This document shows, piece after piece, positions 1 to 12,143 of a DNA stretch of 64,000 bases; within the stretch, counting starts at the first letter, position 1; each line of letters begins with the position of its first letter. Below the pieces are notes generated by a model. That model worked only from the letters and a program-made list of their open reading frames with translations, did not search any database and was not told the origin of the DNA. This DNA comes from Tachypleus tridentatus. Lineage: Eukaryota > Arthropoda > Merostomata > Xiphosura > Limulidae. The stretch covers positions 158,265,310 to 158,329,309 of the forward strand of contig NC_134837.1 in assembly GCF_004210375.1 (NCBI RefSeq), written 5' to 3'. The position numbers and the translations under genes are program-made.

Positions 1-837
1 CAATGACTGAATGTGGTCCTTGAATCTAAACATTCTGCATGGAACAGTCAGATATAAATTCATCTCAACCGTGTTTGATGATACATGATACAAAGACTGG
101 CTCTTAAGTTAGCAGCTGATTGAAATTATGCTTGTTGCACTAATGGTGTATTCAATGAATTGTAAATACAGGAAGATTCTATTTGCACATGAATTATTTA
201 ATGTTTTTAAAAAAATGTGTGCAAAACCGTGTAAGTACTTGAGTTTTACAAACAAGATGAATCAAAACCTTAATTAAAGTTTCTTTAAGCACTATCGACA
301 TAAACCTATGAACTTAGAATACAACATTTTGTTGAACATTTTATATCTGATGTTATGTTTTTAATTAAGTGCATCCAAATAAAGGGCGAACTTAGGATAT
401 TTCTGATGTTCAGTGGCACATTTAACACTATTAGGTTTACTGTTTAAGTACTCAAAAAACTGAGAAACACGGTAAGAATTTCAAAAGTTGGTAAAAGTAT
501 AATCTACATAACTACTGTACTCTAAAGGTTTAAAAATGCGGATAGTCTTTTAACCATTGCCTTTCATGAAAAATAATGGCTAAAGAAGGAGATGATATGG
601 AAACTCAATCAGCTTGATACTAGAAAATTCCATTAAACACAAAAAAGAGGTTTCTTAGTTTCGAAATTAATTAATTTGAAAAATATAAATATAGAAAAAA
701 TCAAATTATCTGTGCTATAATTAACAGTCACCTCAGAGCTTTATTGAAAAGTTTATTTTGAAGGAATATTCATGAATAAAAAAATTTGATATTTCAAACT
801 AGCGCAGTAAATAACACAATCAAAAAGCAATTTTAAT
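1..837. other. Non-coding, nothing recognised
   Basis: AT-rich sequence without supportable frames, repeats or splice-bounded open stretches. Confidence 0.5.
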
Positions 838-950
838 GCGTGTTTTTCTTATAGCAAAGTCACATCAAGCTATCTGCTGAGACTACCGAGGGGAATCAAA
901 CCCTGATTTTAGCATTGTAAATCCGTAGACTTATCGCTGTACCAACAGGG
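838..950 (-). repeat. SINE family B, full length, diverged
   Basis: Starts GTGTTTTTCTTATAGCAAAG and ends GCTGTACCAACAGGG, with AGGGGAATCAAACCC as the inverted B box region. Confidence 0.88.
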
Positions 951-1938
951 ACATCAGTTTTAATAATCCATTAAATAATTTAATTTTATCTTTCAAAGTA
1001 TAGTCAATAGCAAGTCGATTAAAAACCAAACAAAACCAGTTGCAGTATTAAAAACAAGAGGTCGTAATGAACATCTTTCATTACGTATTTTTGATACTTT
1101 AAATATATTACAAAACTTTCTACATGACTGCTCCATGGTTTAACTTTAAAATATTGTTTTTCAATTGAAACATTATATTATTTTGACTTCGATAAATATC
1201 TTTATGACATAGTTTTTTTTTTCTGGTTTTTACTAGAATCATAATGTAACTTGAAAAGTTTTGATGGATCACTTAAGTTTGAAAATAGCAGTCTTTCGCC
1301 GAAATCAATAAATATTATTTATCACCGAATGTTCCTTGCTGTTTGGAAGGTTATTTTAGATATACTATAAGAAACATATTGGCTCGTGTCAAGGAACATA
1401 CAAGTTTAATGCCTTTGGAAAGATCAAGTGTACCAGAACATGCTTTGCGTGAGTGTGAAGTGGTAGTCCACTTAAATCGTTTTAAGATTTTAACAAGGGC
1501 CAATGATAAACAGAGCCAATGTATAAAAGAGATTTTAACAAACAAAACAAGTTTTGCTAACTAGTTACTTTTGATTTTAACTCCAGTTGTGTTTTTATTA
1601 TAAAACTGATTAATATCATAATATTAGACAAAGTAAGAATGCGATGTTCACATCAAATAAATATGCGTGTATGAGTTTATGAAAAAATAACAATGTTCTA
1701 ACACATTCTTCAAGTATTTTTTCCTATTCAACATCGACTGCACACATCCTTCATCAAAAATGTTAACTATTTTTAAAGGAACGTTGACATAAACATCTCA
1801 ATACTTAACAAGAAGAACAACAACGAAACATAAGCAGTAAGAGAAAACACGTGCAATTCAAATACAAGTTCGTATACAACTATATAAATAATAAAAATGT
1901 ATATAGTGTCTAGGTTTTAATTATCAATACATTTGTTT
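951..1938. other. Non-coding, nothing recognised
   Basis: Contains overlapping short frames on both strands at 1343-1564; they look like chance and lack any family wording. This would be beyond the 3' end of the minus-strand gene. Confidence 0.45.
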
Positions 1939-1951
1939 TACACTAAGAAAA

Positions 1952-2225
1952 GGCCTGGCATGGCCAAGCGCGTAAGGCGTACGACTCGTAATTCGCGGGT
2001 TCGCGCCCGCGTCGCGCTAAACATGCTCGCCCTCCCAGTCGTGGGGGCGTATAATGTGACAGTCAATCCCACTATTCGTTGGTAAAATAGTAGCCCAAGA
2101 GTCGGCGGTGGGTGGTGATGACTAGAGGACTGCCTTCCATCTAGTCTTACACTGTTAAATTAGGGACGGCTAGCACAGATAGCCCTCGAGTAGCTTTGTG
2201 CGAAATTCCAAAACAAACAAACAAA
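1952..2225 (+). repeat. SINE family A, full length
   Basis: The head resembles tRNA-Thr(CGT) with A box TGGCCAAGCG and B box GGTTCGCGCC. The body runs through ATGCTCGCC and GGCGGTGGGTGGTGATGAC to CTAGCACAGATAGCCC, and ends in an AAACAAACAAAC tail. A 13-bp target duplication, TACACTAAGAAAA, flanks it (1939-1951 and 2226-2238). It lies 10 bp past the stop of the minus-strand exon. Confidence 0.95.
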
Positions 2226-2247
2226 TACACTAAGAAAAATAAATGAT

Positions 2248-2328
2248 TTATGAACCTGAACTTTCTAAGACAACTTTAATTTTTCTTTCGAGTTCTTCCG
2301 CTGATACTTTCGGATCCAGAACGAGATT
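2248..2328 (-). CDS. Terminal exon of an unidentified minus-strand gene
   Basis: On the minus strand an acceptor TATTTTTTGCAG ends at 2329. It is followed by 26 codons beginning NLVLDPKVSAEELERKIK and a TAA at 2250-2248. The peptide reads like an amphipathic helix with a Ser/Gly end, and its codons are much less AT-rich than the flanks. It joins in phase 0 to the exon at 4482-4648. A family A SINE with an exact target duplication sits 10 bp beyond the stop, so it would lie in the 3' UTR. I do not recognise the protein. Confidence 0.5.
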   Translation of the reverse strand, partial: NLVLDPKVSAEELERKIKVVLESSGS

Positions 2329-3352
2329 CTGCAAAAAATATACATAAATATGTTTTTAAAAGAATGAAAGAACACAAACTACTGCTGTTAAAAAGTGTAT
2401 ATATTTCCTTTTGTTCTACGTTTTGTGTGTAAATATTTTGTCGGTGTGTAAAAAAGCCGAGGAATATCTGCACAAAATGTACAAAAACATTCTGTATTAC
2501 AACATAATATTAAATAATTTAACAGCAGGCGACATTACATGTGCAACAACAGGCTGTTGTTTTTATCTTTAGCAACAGTTAAAAAATACAATTAGATTAG
2601 ATTTATAGTTAACTTAGAAGAGTTTTTTTTATAACAAAATAACTGTGTTATGGTTACACTGTTTGAGAGTATTTAGCCTTTATGTAGTTCTATTGCGTAT
2701 CCGATTAGCATAGTACCGTCCTTAGTACTAGGAAATTGTTGGCGAAATTACACTTCTAGCTACTTCAATTTAAATAAATGTATACGTTATCTAACCTAGT
2801 TATTTATTCATTTCACTATACTTAATTAATTATTATTATGCCTTATTCTCTAACCAAGTTCAAAGGGGGATATAAGGGGGATTAAACTTTAATACAAACA
2901 AGTGGAGATCAAGACTGTTTTAACAACAGGGTAAAATTGCAAACCCAGTTTATCATAAACAATTTCTTATATAATTGTACAAAATTAATACGAAACAACT
3001 ATTGAATATGGTGCACACTGTATTTGAGTTATAGTAATATACTCTTCTAATTATTGAAAAATGTAACATTAAAACTATAATAGACATAATATTAATGTCC
3101 TATTACAAGTATAATTAATTATAATAATGTTTCACAAGCTTAGAAAAGGGTTTTACATCTTAACAGCTATTGTTGTAACAAATGGTTTATGTAAACAGTG
3201 TTTTGATCATTGTGTGTTCGTTGTGTTGTAGTTGGCCTGATAATTTCTGTATTGAGAGAAAAGCCTTGTCAACACTAAATATGGTAATATAGTGTGGTTG
3301 AAACACCATTAAACTTTACTACGTTTTCAACAGCTCTAAGGGACTGAATAAA

Positions 3353-3440
3353 GAAAATAATGTGAACATATAATAGATCTAATGCTAATGACCTACGAAA
3401 ATAATGTAAACATATAATAGATCTTATGCTAATAACTTAT
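3353..3440 (+). repeat. 44-bp tandem duplication
   Basis: Two units starting GAAAATAATG at 3353 and 3397 are nearly identical over about 43 bp. They lie in the intron between the two minus-strand exons. Confidence 0.8.
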
Positions 3441-3888
3441 GGCAAGTATTACCAAGCGAACTATTGCATTCTTAAATAATCCGAAATTAAGAACAGTATT
3501 TATATATTTAGCTATAGTTACTGAGAGCAAAACCTACTTAGGCTTTATTAAGTAACCCAGAGAATTCTTATTTTGTTTAATATGATATTTTTATGACAGT
3601 AAAGTTTGGTATTTTTTTTAACAATAATCTATTCTCGCATTGTTTTCTCCACTTTCCGTCTTTTCAGGCCTTAATATTTCATAAAGTTAACCAATCGGCT
3701 TCTCAGTTTACTGCATGTTTCACACCAGAGGAATGAGGAAAACCAATGCAAGCTTCATTCAGTATCAAACTACAGAGTCTAAGTAAATTGATCCAAGTTG
3801 AATAAAGTATTCTCAAAATAACTCAGATTAAAGAGTATGGTTTTAAGAACTTAAGAAAAATATTAATTGGGATTTGTACAGGTTTGGC

Positions 3889-4145
3889 TTGTTTTGAATT
3901 TCGTGCAAAGCTACACAAAGGCTATCTGTGCTAGTCGTCCCTAATTTAGCAGTGTACGACTAGAGGGAAAGCAGCTAGTCATTACCACCCACCGCCAACT
4001 CTTGGGCTACTAATAGTGGGATTGACCGTCACATAATAACACCCACACGGTTGAACGGGCAAGCGTGTTTGGTGTGATGGAGATTTGAATCCACGACCCT
4101 CAGATTTCGAGTCTTGTGTCTTAACCACCTGGCCATGCGCGGCCC
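3889..4145 (-). repeat. SINE family A, near full length
   Basis: Inverted orientation: it starts in the GTTTTGAATTTCG tail and ends with the tRNA-like head GGCCATGCGCGGCC. It lies in the intron of the minus-strand gene. Confidence 0.93.
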
Positions 4146-4481
4146 GATTTATATAGGAAACATTATCTCGAAAGATTAGCTTTCAATAATGTTTACTCTC
4201 TAGATATTTGTGCAAGACAGATAAAATCATTGACCTGACGTAAATGATTATTATAACACATTATTCTATTGTGGACTTAACAATGTTTAATATATTCTGA
4301 ATAATAGTATTTACAAATGTTATTAATACTTCTATTCAGTATGTAGTATTACCATTGCTGTTATAGATATTCATTGAATACCTTGTCGAATTATTTCTAA
4401 ACAAACTTCAGTAACACTTCCTAAAACTAATGATACACTGATAGACTCTAGTGAATATAAATAGAAAAAACCAACTCTTAC

Positions 4482-4648
4482 ATTAAGAGCGGTGACAATT
4501 TCATGATAGAGATGATTTTTTTGAAGATCTTTTGCTACAATCTCTAAAGCTTTTAAATTCTTGACGCTTTCCATAGTTTTTGTTTTGATGCTGTTATTAA
4601 TGAAGATATGGCTTCGTAGGATTGGAGAGGATTTTATACCATGTTGTC
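4482..4648 (-). CDS. Internal exon of the same unidentified minus-strand gene
   Basis: On the minus strand the acceptor is TTTTTCCTTTAG (ending at 4649) and the donor is GTAAGA after CTTAAT (exon end 4482). The exon is open for 55 codons from QHGIKSSPILRSHIF through MESVKNLKALEIVAKDLQ to HEIVTALN. It ends at a codon boundary that joins the exon at 2248-2328 without a stop. The phase-1 entry means it needs either an upstream exon or initiation at the internal ATG at 4574, which would give a 57-residue product. One phase-compatible upstream candidate is an open stretch on the minus strand from ATG 7487 to 7316 (its last C plus GA makes CGA), but its donor is weak. The helical, Lys/Leu-rich composition gives no clear function. 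Confidence 0.5.
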
Positions 4649-5789
4649 CTAAAGGAAAAAAACGAAAAACATCCGTATGAACATTAGTGTCAGCTTATAC
4701 GTAAATAAGTGTAAATTAAGCACTAGGCAACTCCTCATGTGAAAACCAGTTGCCTCAAAGGAGGTAAAAGAGACTTCCTGATGTTACCAGTGACTGTATA
4801 TTGGTATATCGACTCTTGTTTTTTATTTTTCCTAGATAGACCAAACTGTATTTTGTTTTACAGCAATATTATTCCTTATGAATCTCCATGAAGATCTTCC
4901 ATAGTTAACATTTTCATTTTATTGGTAAAGAATTAGGTTAATATTCTGCCAATCAAGTTGGGTTTAATAAAGTCTGCGTGGTCTGACACTTACATCTAAA
5001 TGATGATCATTTCATGCACCTACTCTGATTACTGTCATTCATCTAGAAACCAACCACTCTGAACTTGCAACTGGCTTACTACCTGCGAGTAAGTTGCAAA
5101 TACTATGCTGGTGAACTGTATATTTTCAGATTATTGCCTTCAGTAATCTAGACGTGAGTTTGCTTTATGATTTCCAGTTCCATTCTTGTAATACTAGCAC
5201 TAATTTTGTATGCACACCGTATTTATATAGAATTCTGTTGCTCCACGAAATAGTGAATACTTAATCAGATTCCTCATTATCTTTGATGTACGAACAATCT
5301 ATGGCTTTAATGACTGAAAATTGTCCATCATAATTTTACATAAATACAGGATTTTAGCTGCATTTCTGTAAAATCTATAACATTTCTATCTAAGCTGATT
5401 TCAATGGATTCAAGTGGTACCACATGTTTGCTTTTGACGAAGAAATCTGAGATATAGTGGCTATATAACAACGTTATCACCATGACAGTGTGCTGAGATA
5501 CGTTATAGGCAACCACTTATTTGGTTGGCGTCTATGTGGTTTGCAGATCTCGTATGTCTCATTTGCAGTGGCTCAATGATGAAATATATGTTCTGTACAC
5601 TGAGAACTCTTAATGATTAATTTTGTTTGTAAACGCTGCTGGTGTTTTGCATACTACCGAGACTTGTCACGTGTAATAGGGTTTTAATGGGATGGCTAAA
5701 GTACATCCAATTACTTGTGCTAAATGGATATTTTAAAACATATATTAGTTATGTAAATAAATAAAGATAACCAACAATGCATAATCTAG

Positions 5790-6440
5790 GATGGGGTGGA
5801 TAAGACTTTGGCAAATCATAAGTAGATGGCATTTTTCAGCTCTATTTCCTGCTGAAATCTGCAGTGCAATGATATGGTTTGTAGCTCTGTTTGTCATGGT
5901 GTTAACGTGACTGATAAAGTTTAGTTGTCTTCAGAGATTATTCCTTTTTGGTTTATTGCTTTCTTTCTAGAGGAATAGTAGTGGTCATAAAGGATGGTAA
6001 TGGTTTATCCTCATCAGCATATGTTCTGTACATACAGGACTGTGGTTTTAGTAGGATTAATGGTTATTCCTATGTCATTGCACATTTTGTTCACTTTGCT
6101 AAGGAATGGTTGCATATTATATTATATTTTCGCTTTACTAGAGCACCTGTTGTATCCCAGAATATTTCCAATAAAGCTTAAAACACAAGTTTAAGAGAGC
6201 ATGCAAAGATAGTCCTTGAAGCAAACTAGTGTTTATGGTGATGCAGTCTTAATTTCAGCTTCTATAATTTATGATGTACCTTTTAGTACAACAGTTACGT
6301 ACTCTCTTACACATGTTACAATGATGTTTGTTCTTTTTGTAAAAAGCATGACAGCTGGAATCTACTGTAAGCGTTTCTCAAATCTGAAGCTTCTGTTAAG
6401 GTGTTCTGACCAATTTCAAAGTCATTAGCGTTGATCGAGG
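5790..6440 (-). mobile_element. Non-LTR retrotransposon (jockey/CR1-like) reverse-transcriptase relic
   Basis: On the minus strand around 6150-6010 the frame reads LSKVNKMCNDIGITINPTKT. This matches the segment after the FADD box of LINE reverse transcriptases, where NPxKT precedes the next strand. After stops and a frameshift, 5915-5780 reads HVNTMTNRATNHIIAL and then LIHPILDYALLVI, matching the region with the R-P-I-L-D/E-Y signature. The FADD box itself was not found. The relic probably extends to both sides, but I cannot place its ends. Confidence 0.5.
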
Positions 6441-6571
6441 TTTCTCTTCCACTGAGATAGCAAGCTAGTAACATTAGCAATAGCGATACAGTCTGACAGT
6501 CAGGCCTCCTTTCATGGATGATGGTGAACATTTCATAAAGGTATCAGTTCATTTTTCTGGAATTCTAGGTA

Positions 6572-6667
6572 TTGACAAGATATGTTGATTATTCAACATC
6601 ACCTTTATAAAGCTTACAAAATCAAGCATGTTAAAGTTAATGTTGGAGAATCAACATATCTTGTCAA
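6572..6667. repeat. Short inverted-repeat element (hairpin or MITE-like)
   Basis: Two perfect 19-bp arms, 6572-6590 and 6649-6667, are inverted around a 58-bp spacer. Matching is partly continued outside the arms. Seventeen bases of the arm (GACAAGATATGTTGATT) recur at 21874-21890 without a visible partner, suggesting a dispersed element rather than a chance hairpin. A second 12-bp inverted pair, 6771-6782 and 6833-6844, lies 100 bp to the right. Confidence 0.55.
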
Positions 6668-7534
6668 CATCTATCCGCATGTAGGTGTAACTCAGACCAG
6701 AATTCCTGTTGTTTGATCCTCCCTTGCATGTTACTATGGCCACAGTGGTTATTGTACCTACACATAAAGATTTTATCTTGGTCTTCATCTGTGCAGAGTA
6801 AGGTACCATCATCATTGTAAATAACATTGTGAACCAAGATAAAACATTTACACTTTTTTTTATATTACTGGCACTTTCGCATTTGAAATTTGTAATATAT
6901 TAAATGTTTCCAGTAATAAATAATATTTAGAGCACTGAGTTTCATTTAATCTAAAAACTATAACTTTTCAATAATATACATACGTAATCACACACATAAA
7001 TACACACTCATATATAATATATCAGACGTGGACTGTCATTAGAATCGCACATTTTACAATCTAAAACAGTTTTACATGTAAAAAGATGTTTATGAGCTCG
7101 ACTGAGTTGCAATCTACCGACAAACTGTCAAAAATATTTCGCAACAGTGACGTACTTCTACACTGCACTGGAGAGATACACCTATGGTATTATCTTAAGT
7201 GATGTTAATTGAAAAAAGCGAATATCAGGCTTGTTATTTATGCTTATAGTAATATATTTCTTTGTTTATATTTTTCTATCTTAAAGTCAGACAGTAACTT
7301 AACATTAGAAGTTACGTAACTTATTAAATAAGGTAATTAATATTAACTCCTCATCGTAGAAAGTCGCTTGGTTAAAAAATAAATAACCAATGTTTAGCTC
7401 TAAGGGCTGTTGATCATACACGCCATTTCCAGAGGAAAGAAAATTACTTAACTTTGTCAATAAGCAAAGTTTGTATATATATCGCATATAATACAAGTAG
7501 TTAAACAAAAAAACAGGTAATAAAATAAATTTAC

Positions 7535-7620
7535 CTTAAAACTGTGTGTCACTCGCCTCGTAATCAATGAAAGCTCTTTGATAGTTATATCCTAATGTTA
7601 ACTGGCTTCATTCTTGTTTA
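7535..7620 (-). other. Possible non-coding first exon of the minus-strand gene
   Basis: Downstream of the X-box on the minus strand, a segment ends TTTTAAG followed by GTAAAT at 7534, a good donor. No ATG-initiated frame runs through it, so it would be 5' UTR. Its membership in the gene at 2248-4648 is inferred from orientation alone; the upstream boundary is a guess. Confidence 0.25.
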
Positions 7621-7626
7621 CGAATG

Positions 7627-7640
7627 GTTACTATGGCAAC
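7627..7640 (-). promoter_or_regulatory. RFX-type X-box
   Basis: GTTACT-AT-GGCAAC fits the X-box pattern RYYNYY, a 1-3 base spacer, RRNRAC at every position. Such boxes bind RFX factors and usually lie within about 150 bp of the start of cilium or flagellum genes. It lies immediately upstream, in minus-strand sense, of the exon-like segment ending at 7535. The motif is near-symmetric and does not itself fix a direction. Confidence 0.45.
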
Positions 7641-7837
7641 AAAAAGTAGTGCGTCACCTAACGGAGAGAGCAGTTTCTAGTGTGTCAATTTGTTAGTATA
7701 CGAATATACGTAAATTCACATTTATAAAACTCAAGGTTACAAACATGCAATAAATGTTTGATAAATATAATTATAAAAATTTAAAAACTACTTAATACAT
7801 CTAAGCGTAAAACATCATTTTATTATGTACATATTAA

Positions 7838-8064
7838 GTTTGTTTTTGAATTTCGCACAAAGCTATCCGCACTAGTCCTCCCTCATTTAGAAGTGAAAAA
7901 TTAGAGGGAATACAGGTAGTCGTCACCATCCACCGCCAACTCTTTGGCTGCTCTGTTACTAACATATAGAGGGATTGAACGTTACTTTATAACTGAAAGG
8001 GCGAGCATGTTCGAACCTTCGGCAACGAGATGACGAGTCAAACATCCTGTTCACCAAGCCATGA
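7838..8064 (-). repeat. SINE family A, head eroded
   Basis: The tail and body are clear (TTTCGCACAAAGC, CACCGCCAACTCT, GGGCGAGCATG), but the tRNA-like head is shortened and mutated. Confidence 0.85.
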
Positions 8065-8873
8065 TACATATTAAGGTAGAAACACCTAAATAGCTGCAAT
8101 ATAGCTCTAAACGTAATGCTGTGAATGATATGATTATTTATATCAGATATTGCTGATTTTGTTTTTATGCTTCCAGAATAGCGACTAATGCGACTTTACT
8201 GTATCGAAAATTAAACGTAGAAAATTAATAAATTTGTTATAATAAAGCTTACAACACAGATCTTATATAAAATTCCTAGAAAACAATTATGGTAATTTTA
8301 CAAATAATGCTTTTTAACCTATAAAAGAGACTCCATGTTGTTTCATACACAGTAGCTTTGTGTTTAATGACAAACAAGCAAACAAAGTGGTAGCAATAAT
8401 TTTATATACAGTTATAAGATATAGGCGCACTAAAAACACACAGATGTTAAAGCGATTGTTTGTACGTTGGATACTGTGTCTGTATAAGTACAAAACATAA
8501 ACATCAGGGCAGTGAAAGTAACACAAATAACATCTTGATTTATTCAAGTCATACGAATTTTGCTTTAAAATCACAGTCTACCATTTATGTTATTTATTAC
8601 ATAAAATTGAAAAATACAGCACTATACCGGTCTTATAAATAAAAATTAACAACTTGTATGATCTTCTCATCGGTTACTCAATAAATATAGATCCAAATAT
8701 TTTATAAAATAAATGGTTAACTTATCATGAGTGCGTCCGTCATTCACTATAATGAAATATATTTATCAAACAATAACGCTCTCATTCGCATGTATCTGAA
8801 CTATCCGGCAACATAGAAACTATTGGTTTATACGAGCTTTGTATGTTATTAAATCATCGGGACACAAATAAAC

Positions 8874-9146
8874 GGCCCGGCATGGACAGGTGGGTTAAGG
8901 CGTTTGAATCGTAATCTGAGAAGCGTGGGTTTGAAACCCCGTAGCACCAAAGATGCTCGCCTTTCAACCATGGGGGCGTTATAATATGACGGTCAATACC
9001 ACTATTCATTGCTAATAGAGTAGCACAATAGTTGGCAGTGGATGGTGATGACTAAATGTCTCCTCTTTAGTCTTATACTACTAAATTAAGGACAGCTATT
9101 GCGGATAGCCCTCGTGTAACTTTGCGCGAAATTCTAAAACCTAAAC
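8874..9146 (+). repeat. SINE family A, full length
   Basis: Begins GGCCCGGCATGGACAGG, with Thr-like anticodon region TCGTAATCTGA, and ends in a degenerate A-rich tail. Confidence 0.92.
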
Positions 9147-9583
9147 TATTGAATACCATCATTTTCTACAAACACAAATTATCAACAAAAAGAATAAATA
9201 CTTTAAAAAGATAAGTATTAAGAGAAAAAATATATATCAGAATTGTAAAAAGGTTGCAAAAAACGGGAATGTTTTTCTATTGAACATGTCTCCTTTTGAT
9301 CTGTGTTTTTAATTTTGGCATTACGGTGCTGACTGATTAAAAAAAATTAGCATTAATATTAAATATGGAAATTGCGACGCCCTCTACTGTATGACTCATA
9401 CTAAAAGGAATGACTTTCAATACTAATGTAATGAATTGAAATGTTTGATATTATTTATTGGTTATGTTATGAAAACAAAATAATTAAACATAATTTAGAG
9501 GCATATACAAAAATGTTTGATTTGGTTACAGAAATAGTAAACATGTCATGGGCTTCTTAATGGCACGTGTCTTCCTGAAAGAG

Positions 9584-9712
9584 TCCCCCGATAGTACAAC
9601 GATAAGGATAAGGATTTACAACCATAAAATCTGGGGTTTGATTCCCCTCGGTGAACTCAGCAGGTAGCCTGATGTGACTTTGCTATAAGAAAACACGCAC
9701 AAGCACACAGAC
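9584..9712 (+). repeat. SINE family B
   Basis: CCCCCGATAGTACAACG head, GGTTTGATTCCCCTCGGTG, and the CTTTGCTATAAGAAAACACG tail. Confidence 0.9.
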
Positions 9713-10700
9713 ACATTTTCCAAAATAACATGTTATGGTCGTGGAGAAAAATTATATGATGCCAGAAGTGTTTCAAAACGGCATAAAAGATATAAGAATT
9801 AGAGAAAAATTGCTCTTACCGTTTCTTTCAGTGAAATAGCAAAATGCCTTTCAAAGTTTTACTATTAAGTAAACAAAAACTATTATTTAGTTGTGAAAGT
9901 TTTCAAAAGTTTTGTTGACCTCTTCAATAGCTTTCTATGGACTGTTGTCCAGCCTGTTATTTAGAGACGACGTTTCGGATTATTACGATAGGTATATCAA
10001 ATCTATAAAATACATTTAAAAACCACCACTAACTGACTTAAAGAAAAGATATGACAAAAACCGCGTATCGCTTTCACATTAATATTATTACAATTTGTAT
10101 CACTTATCTTTGTATCTATCATTTGTATAAAAAGACCTAAAGGCAAAGTGATTTTTTCTTCATTAAAACTCAGAATATCAGCTTAAACGGAGTTATCTTT
10201 GTGTTTATTGGTGAGTAGATATATTTTGTGTTTAAAGAATTAATTACTATTAAACTTTAATAACGAAAAATAAACTGAAAAAGAATAAATTCAGCTTGTT
10301 TTCAAGATTATTTGTTCAATAAATTGATACTTGGTAGATCTGTTACACAAGCTAAGAACTTCATTGGATTTTAATAATATCAATAATAAAAAGTAACATT
10401 TATTTCTATCAAAACTTAGTCCTGTTGTAACAAATTCTATTATAATAAGGTTTAACAAATACATAATTAATGCACTATGCTTATTCAAGTTGTATTAGTG
10501 TAGGGGAACTCTGAAAGATAAGAACAAGTAATTTTTTTTTATTTTTCTTCAAACTAGTCTTATGTATATTACTATCTGATGGTCACGAATAGTCTTGTAT
10601 TACTAGGACTAAGGTTATTAAAACAAAATAATAAAACATAATTTAAGGATAGAAAACTTTCCATATGATAACAGAAAGTAAACATATCATGTATGTGTTG

Positions 10701-10973
10701 TGTTTGTTTTGAATGTCGCGCAAAGCTACTCGAGGGCTATCTGCGTTAGCCGTCCCTAATTTAGCAGTGTAAGACTAGAGGGAAGGCAGCTAGTCGTCAC
10801 CATCCACCGCCAACTCTTGGGCTACTTTTTTACTAACGAATAGTGGGAATGACTGTCATATTATAACTTTCCCACGGCTGAAAGGGCGAGCATGTTTGGT
10901 GCGACGGGGATGCGAACCCGCGACCCTCAGATTACAAGTTGCACACATTAACCCACCTGGCCATTCCGGGCCC
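10701..10973 (-). repeat. SINE family A, full length
   Basis: Well preserved from TGTTTGTTTTGAATGTCGCG to the head GGCCATTCCGGGCCC. Confidence 0.93.
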
Positions 10974-12143
10974 TCATGTATGTGTCAATTGCACCTGTCT
11001 TTATAATATATCGTTTTATAGTCGTAGAAGAAAAACTGTATAATATTAAATGTGTTTAGAATGTTATGAGACATATACCAGTTATGGAAAACTGAACCCT
11101 GAATTTTGATATCACAAGTTTTCATGTTCACTGTTGTAACTAAGTGGAGCATTAGTTAAATTTTTAATATTGATGATAGTTAATTGTTGATATATGACGT
11201 TTTATTAATTAAATAAAGAACAAACAAAAGTTAAGCAAGGTATACTTGAATATGCTTTTGTTTTCTTTCCATAACTTCTCACTTTTAGCTCAGATAAATT
11301 AACTTGAAAATCACTGTTTTTTGAGTTTAATATATTTTACAAATATATCAACTACATAGACAAGATTTTTCTTTTAAGCCTGTAAGTGGAAATCCTTTCT
11401 TATTAGGCCTACATATATTGAAAACAATCTTCATAGGGAAATAAACCAGAATGAACAAAATCGACAAAAAATGCACTTTCGAAGTATTTCAAGAAGCTGA
11501 GAAGATGAAATGACATATATTAGATAAAACGCATTAGCAGAAGATTCCACCCCGACATGGATTCATGGGCATCAATCAGCATAATAGCTCTTTGGTAATT
11601 TATATATAAAAAAAAACACAATAAAAATTAATTTCGTGAATTTTTTTTTTTCCGAATAACTGATATGACATTATTGTGTATAATAATCGCACGGAGTTAT
11701 ACAAAGGCTGTCAGTACATAGCCTTCCTAATTTTGAGCTGATATGGAAGAGGAAATTCTTGTTTGAATATGCAAATTATCTCCAACCCAGATGATGTAAA
11801 ACTGAATAGTATGAGAGCATTTATAGCTGATTAAGGTCCAAAATGATTAAACTTTCAAAACCATAAGAATTTTCTGAGCTTTACTTATCATAGTAGTTTT
11901 TTTTACTCCAGTCATCTATAAGCTGTTTTATCATCAACCCTAGAATTTATTGTGTTTCTTTATTACCATCATCACTTACTCTTCAATAGCGAAGTGAGTT
12001 GTATGTAACTGTTACTGGATAGTTACTTCAAGTACAGAAGACATAAGCAGAAGAGAGAGAGGTAGTTAGAACAAGAATCTAGAGCGAAGAATTGTCATGG
12101 GATGGCATGGAACAAATAGGTCCTTTGATAACTTGCTTTTCAG

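Larger units (their letters stand above)
2329..4481 (-). other. Intron of the minus-strand gene
   Basis: Bounded by GTAAGA (4481) and TTTGCAG (2329) on the minus strand. Holds the 44-bp duplication and one family A SINE; otherwise unremarkable AT-rich sequence. Confidence 0.45.

Noticed and set aside
4649-5789. A Harbinger-like nuclease trace on the minus strand around 5330-5200
   Set aside because: A few residues resembled the IDG/IDC-type motif region, but following residues did not fit and stops were frequent.
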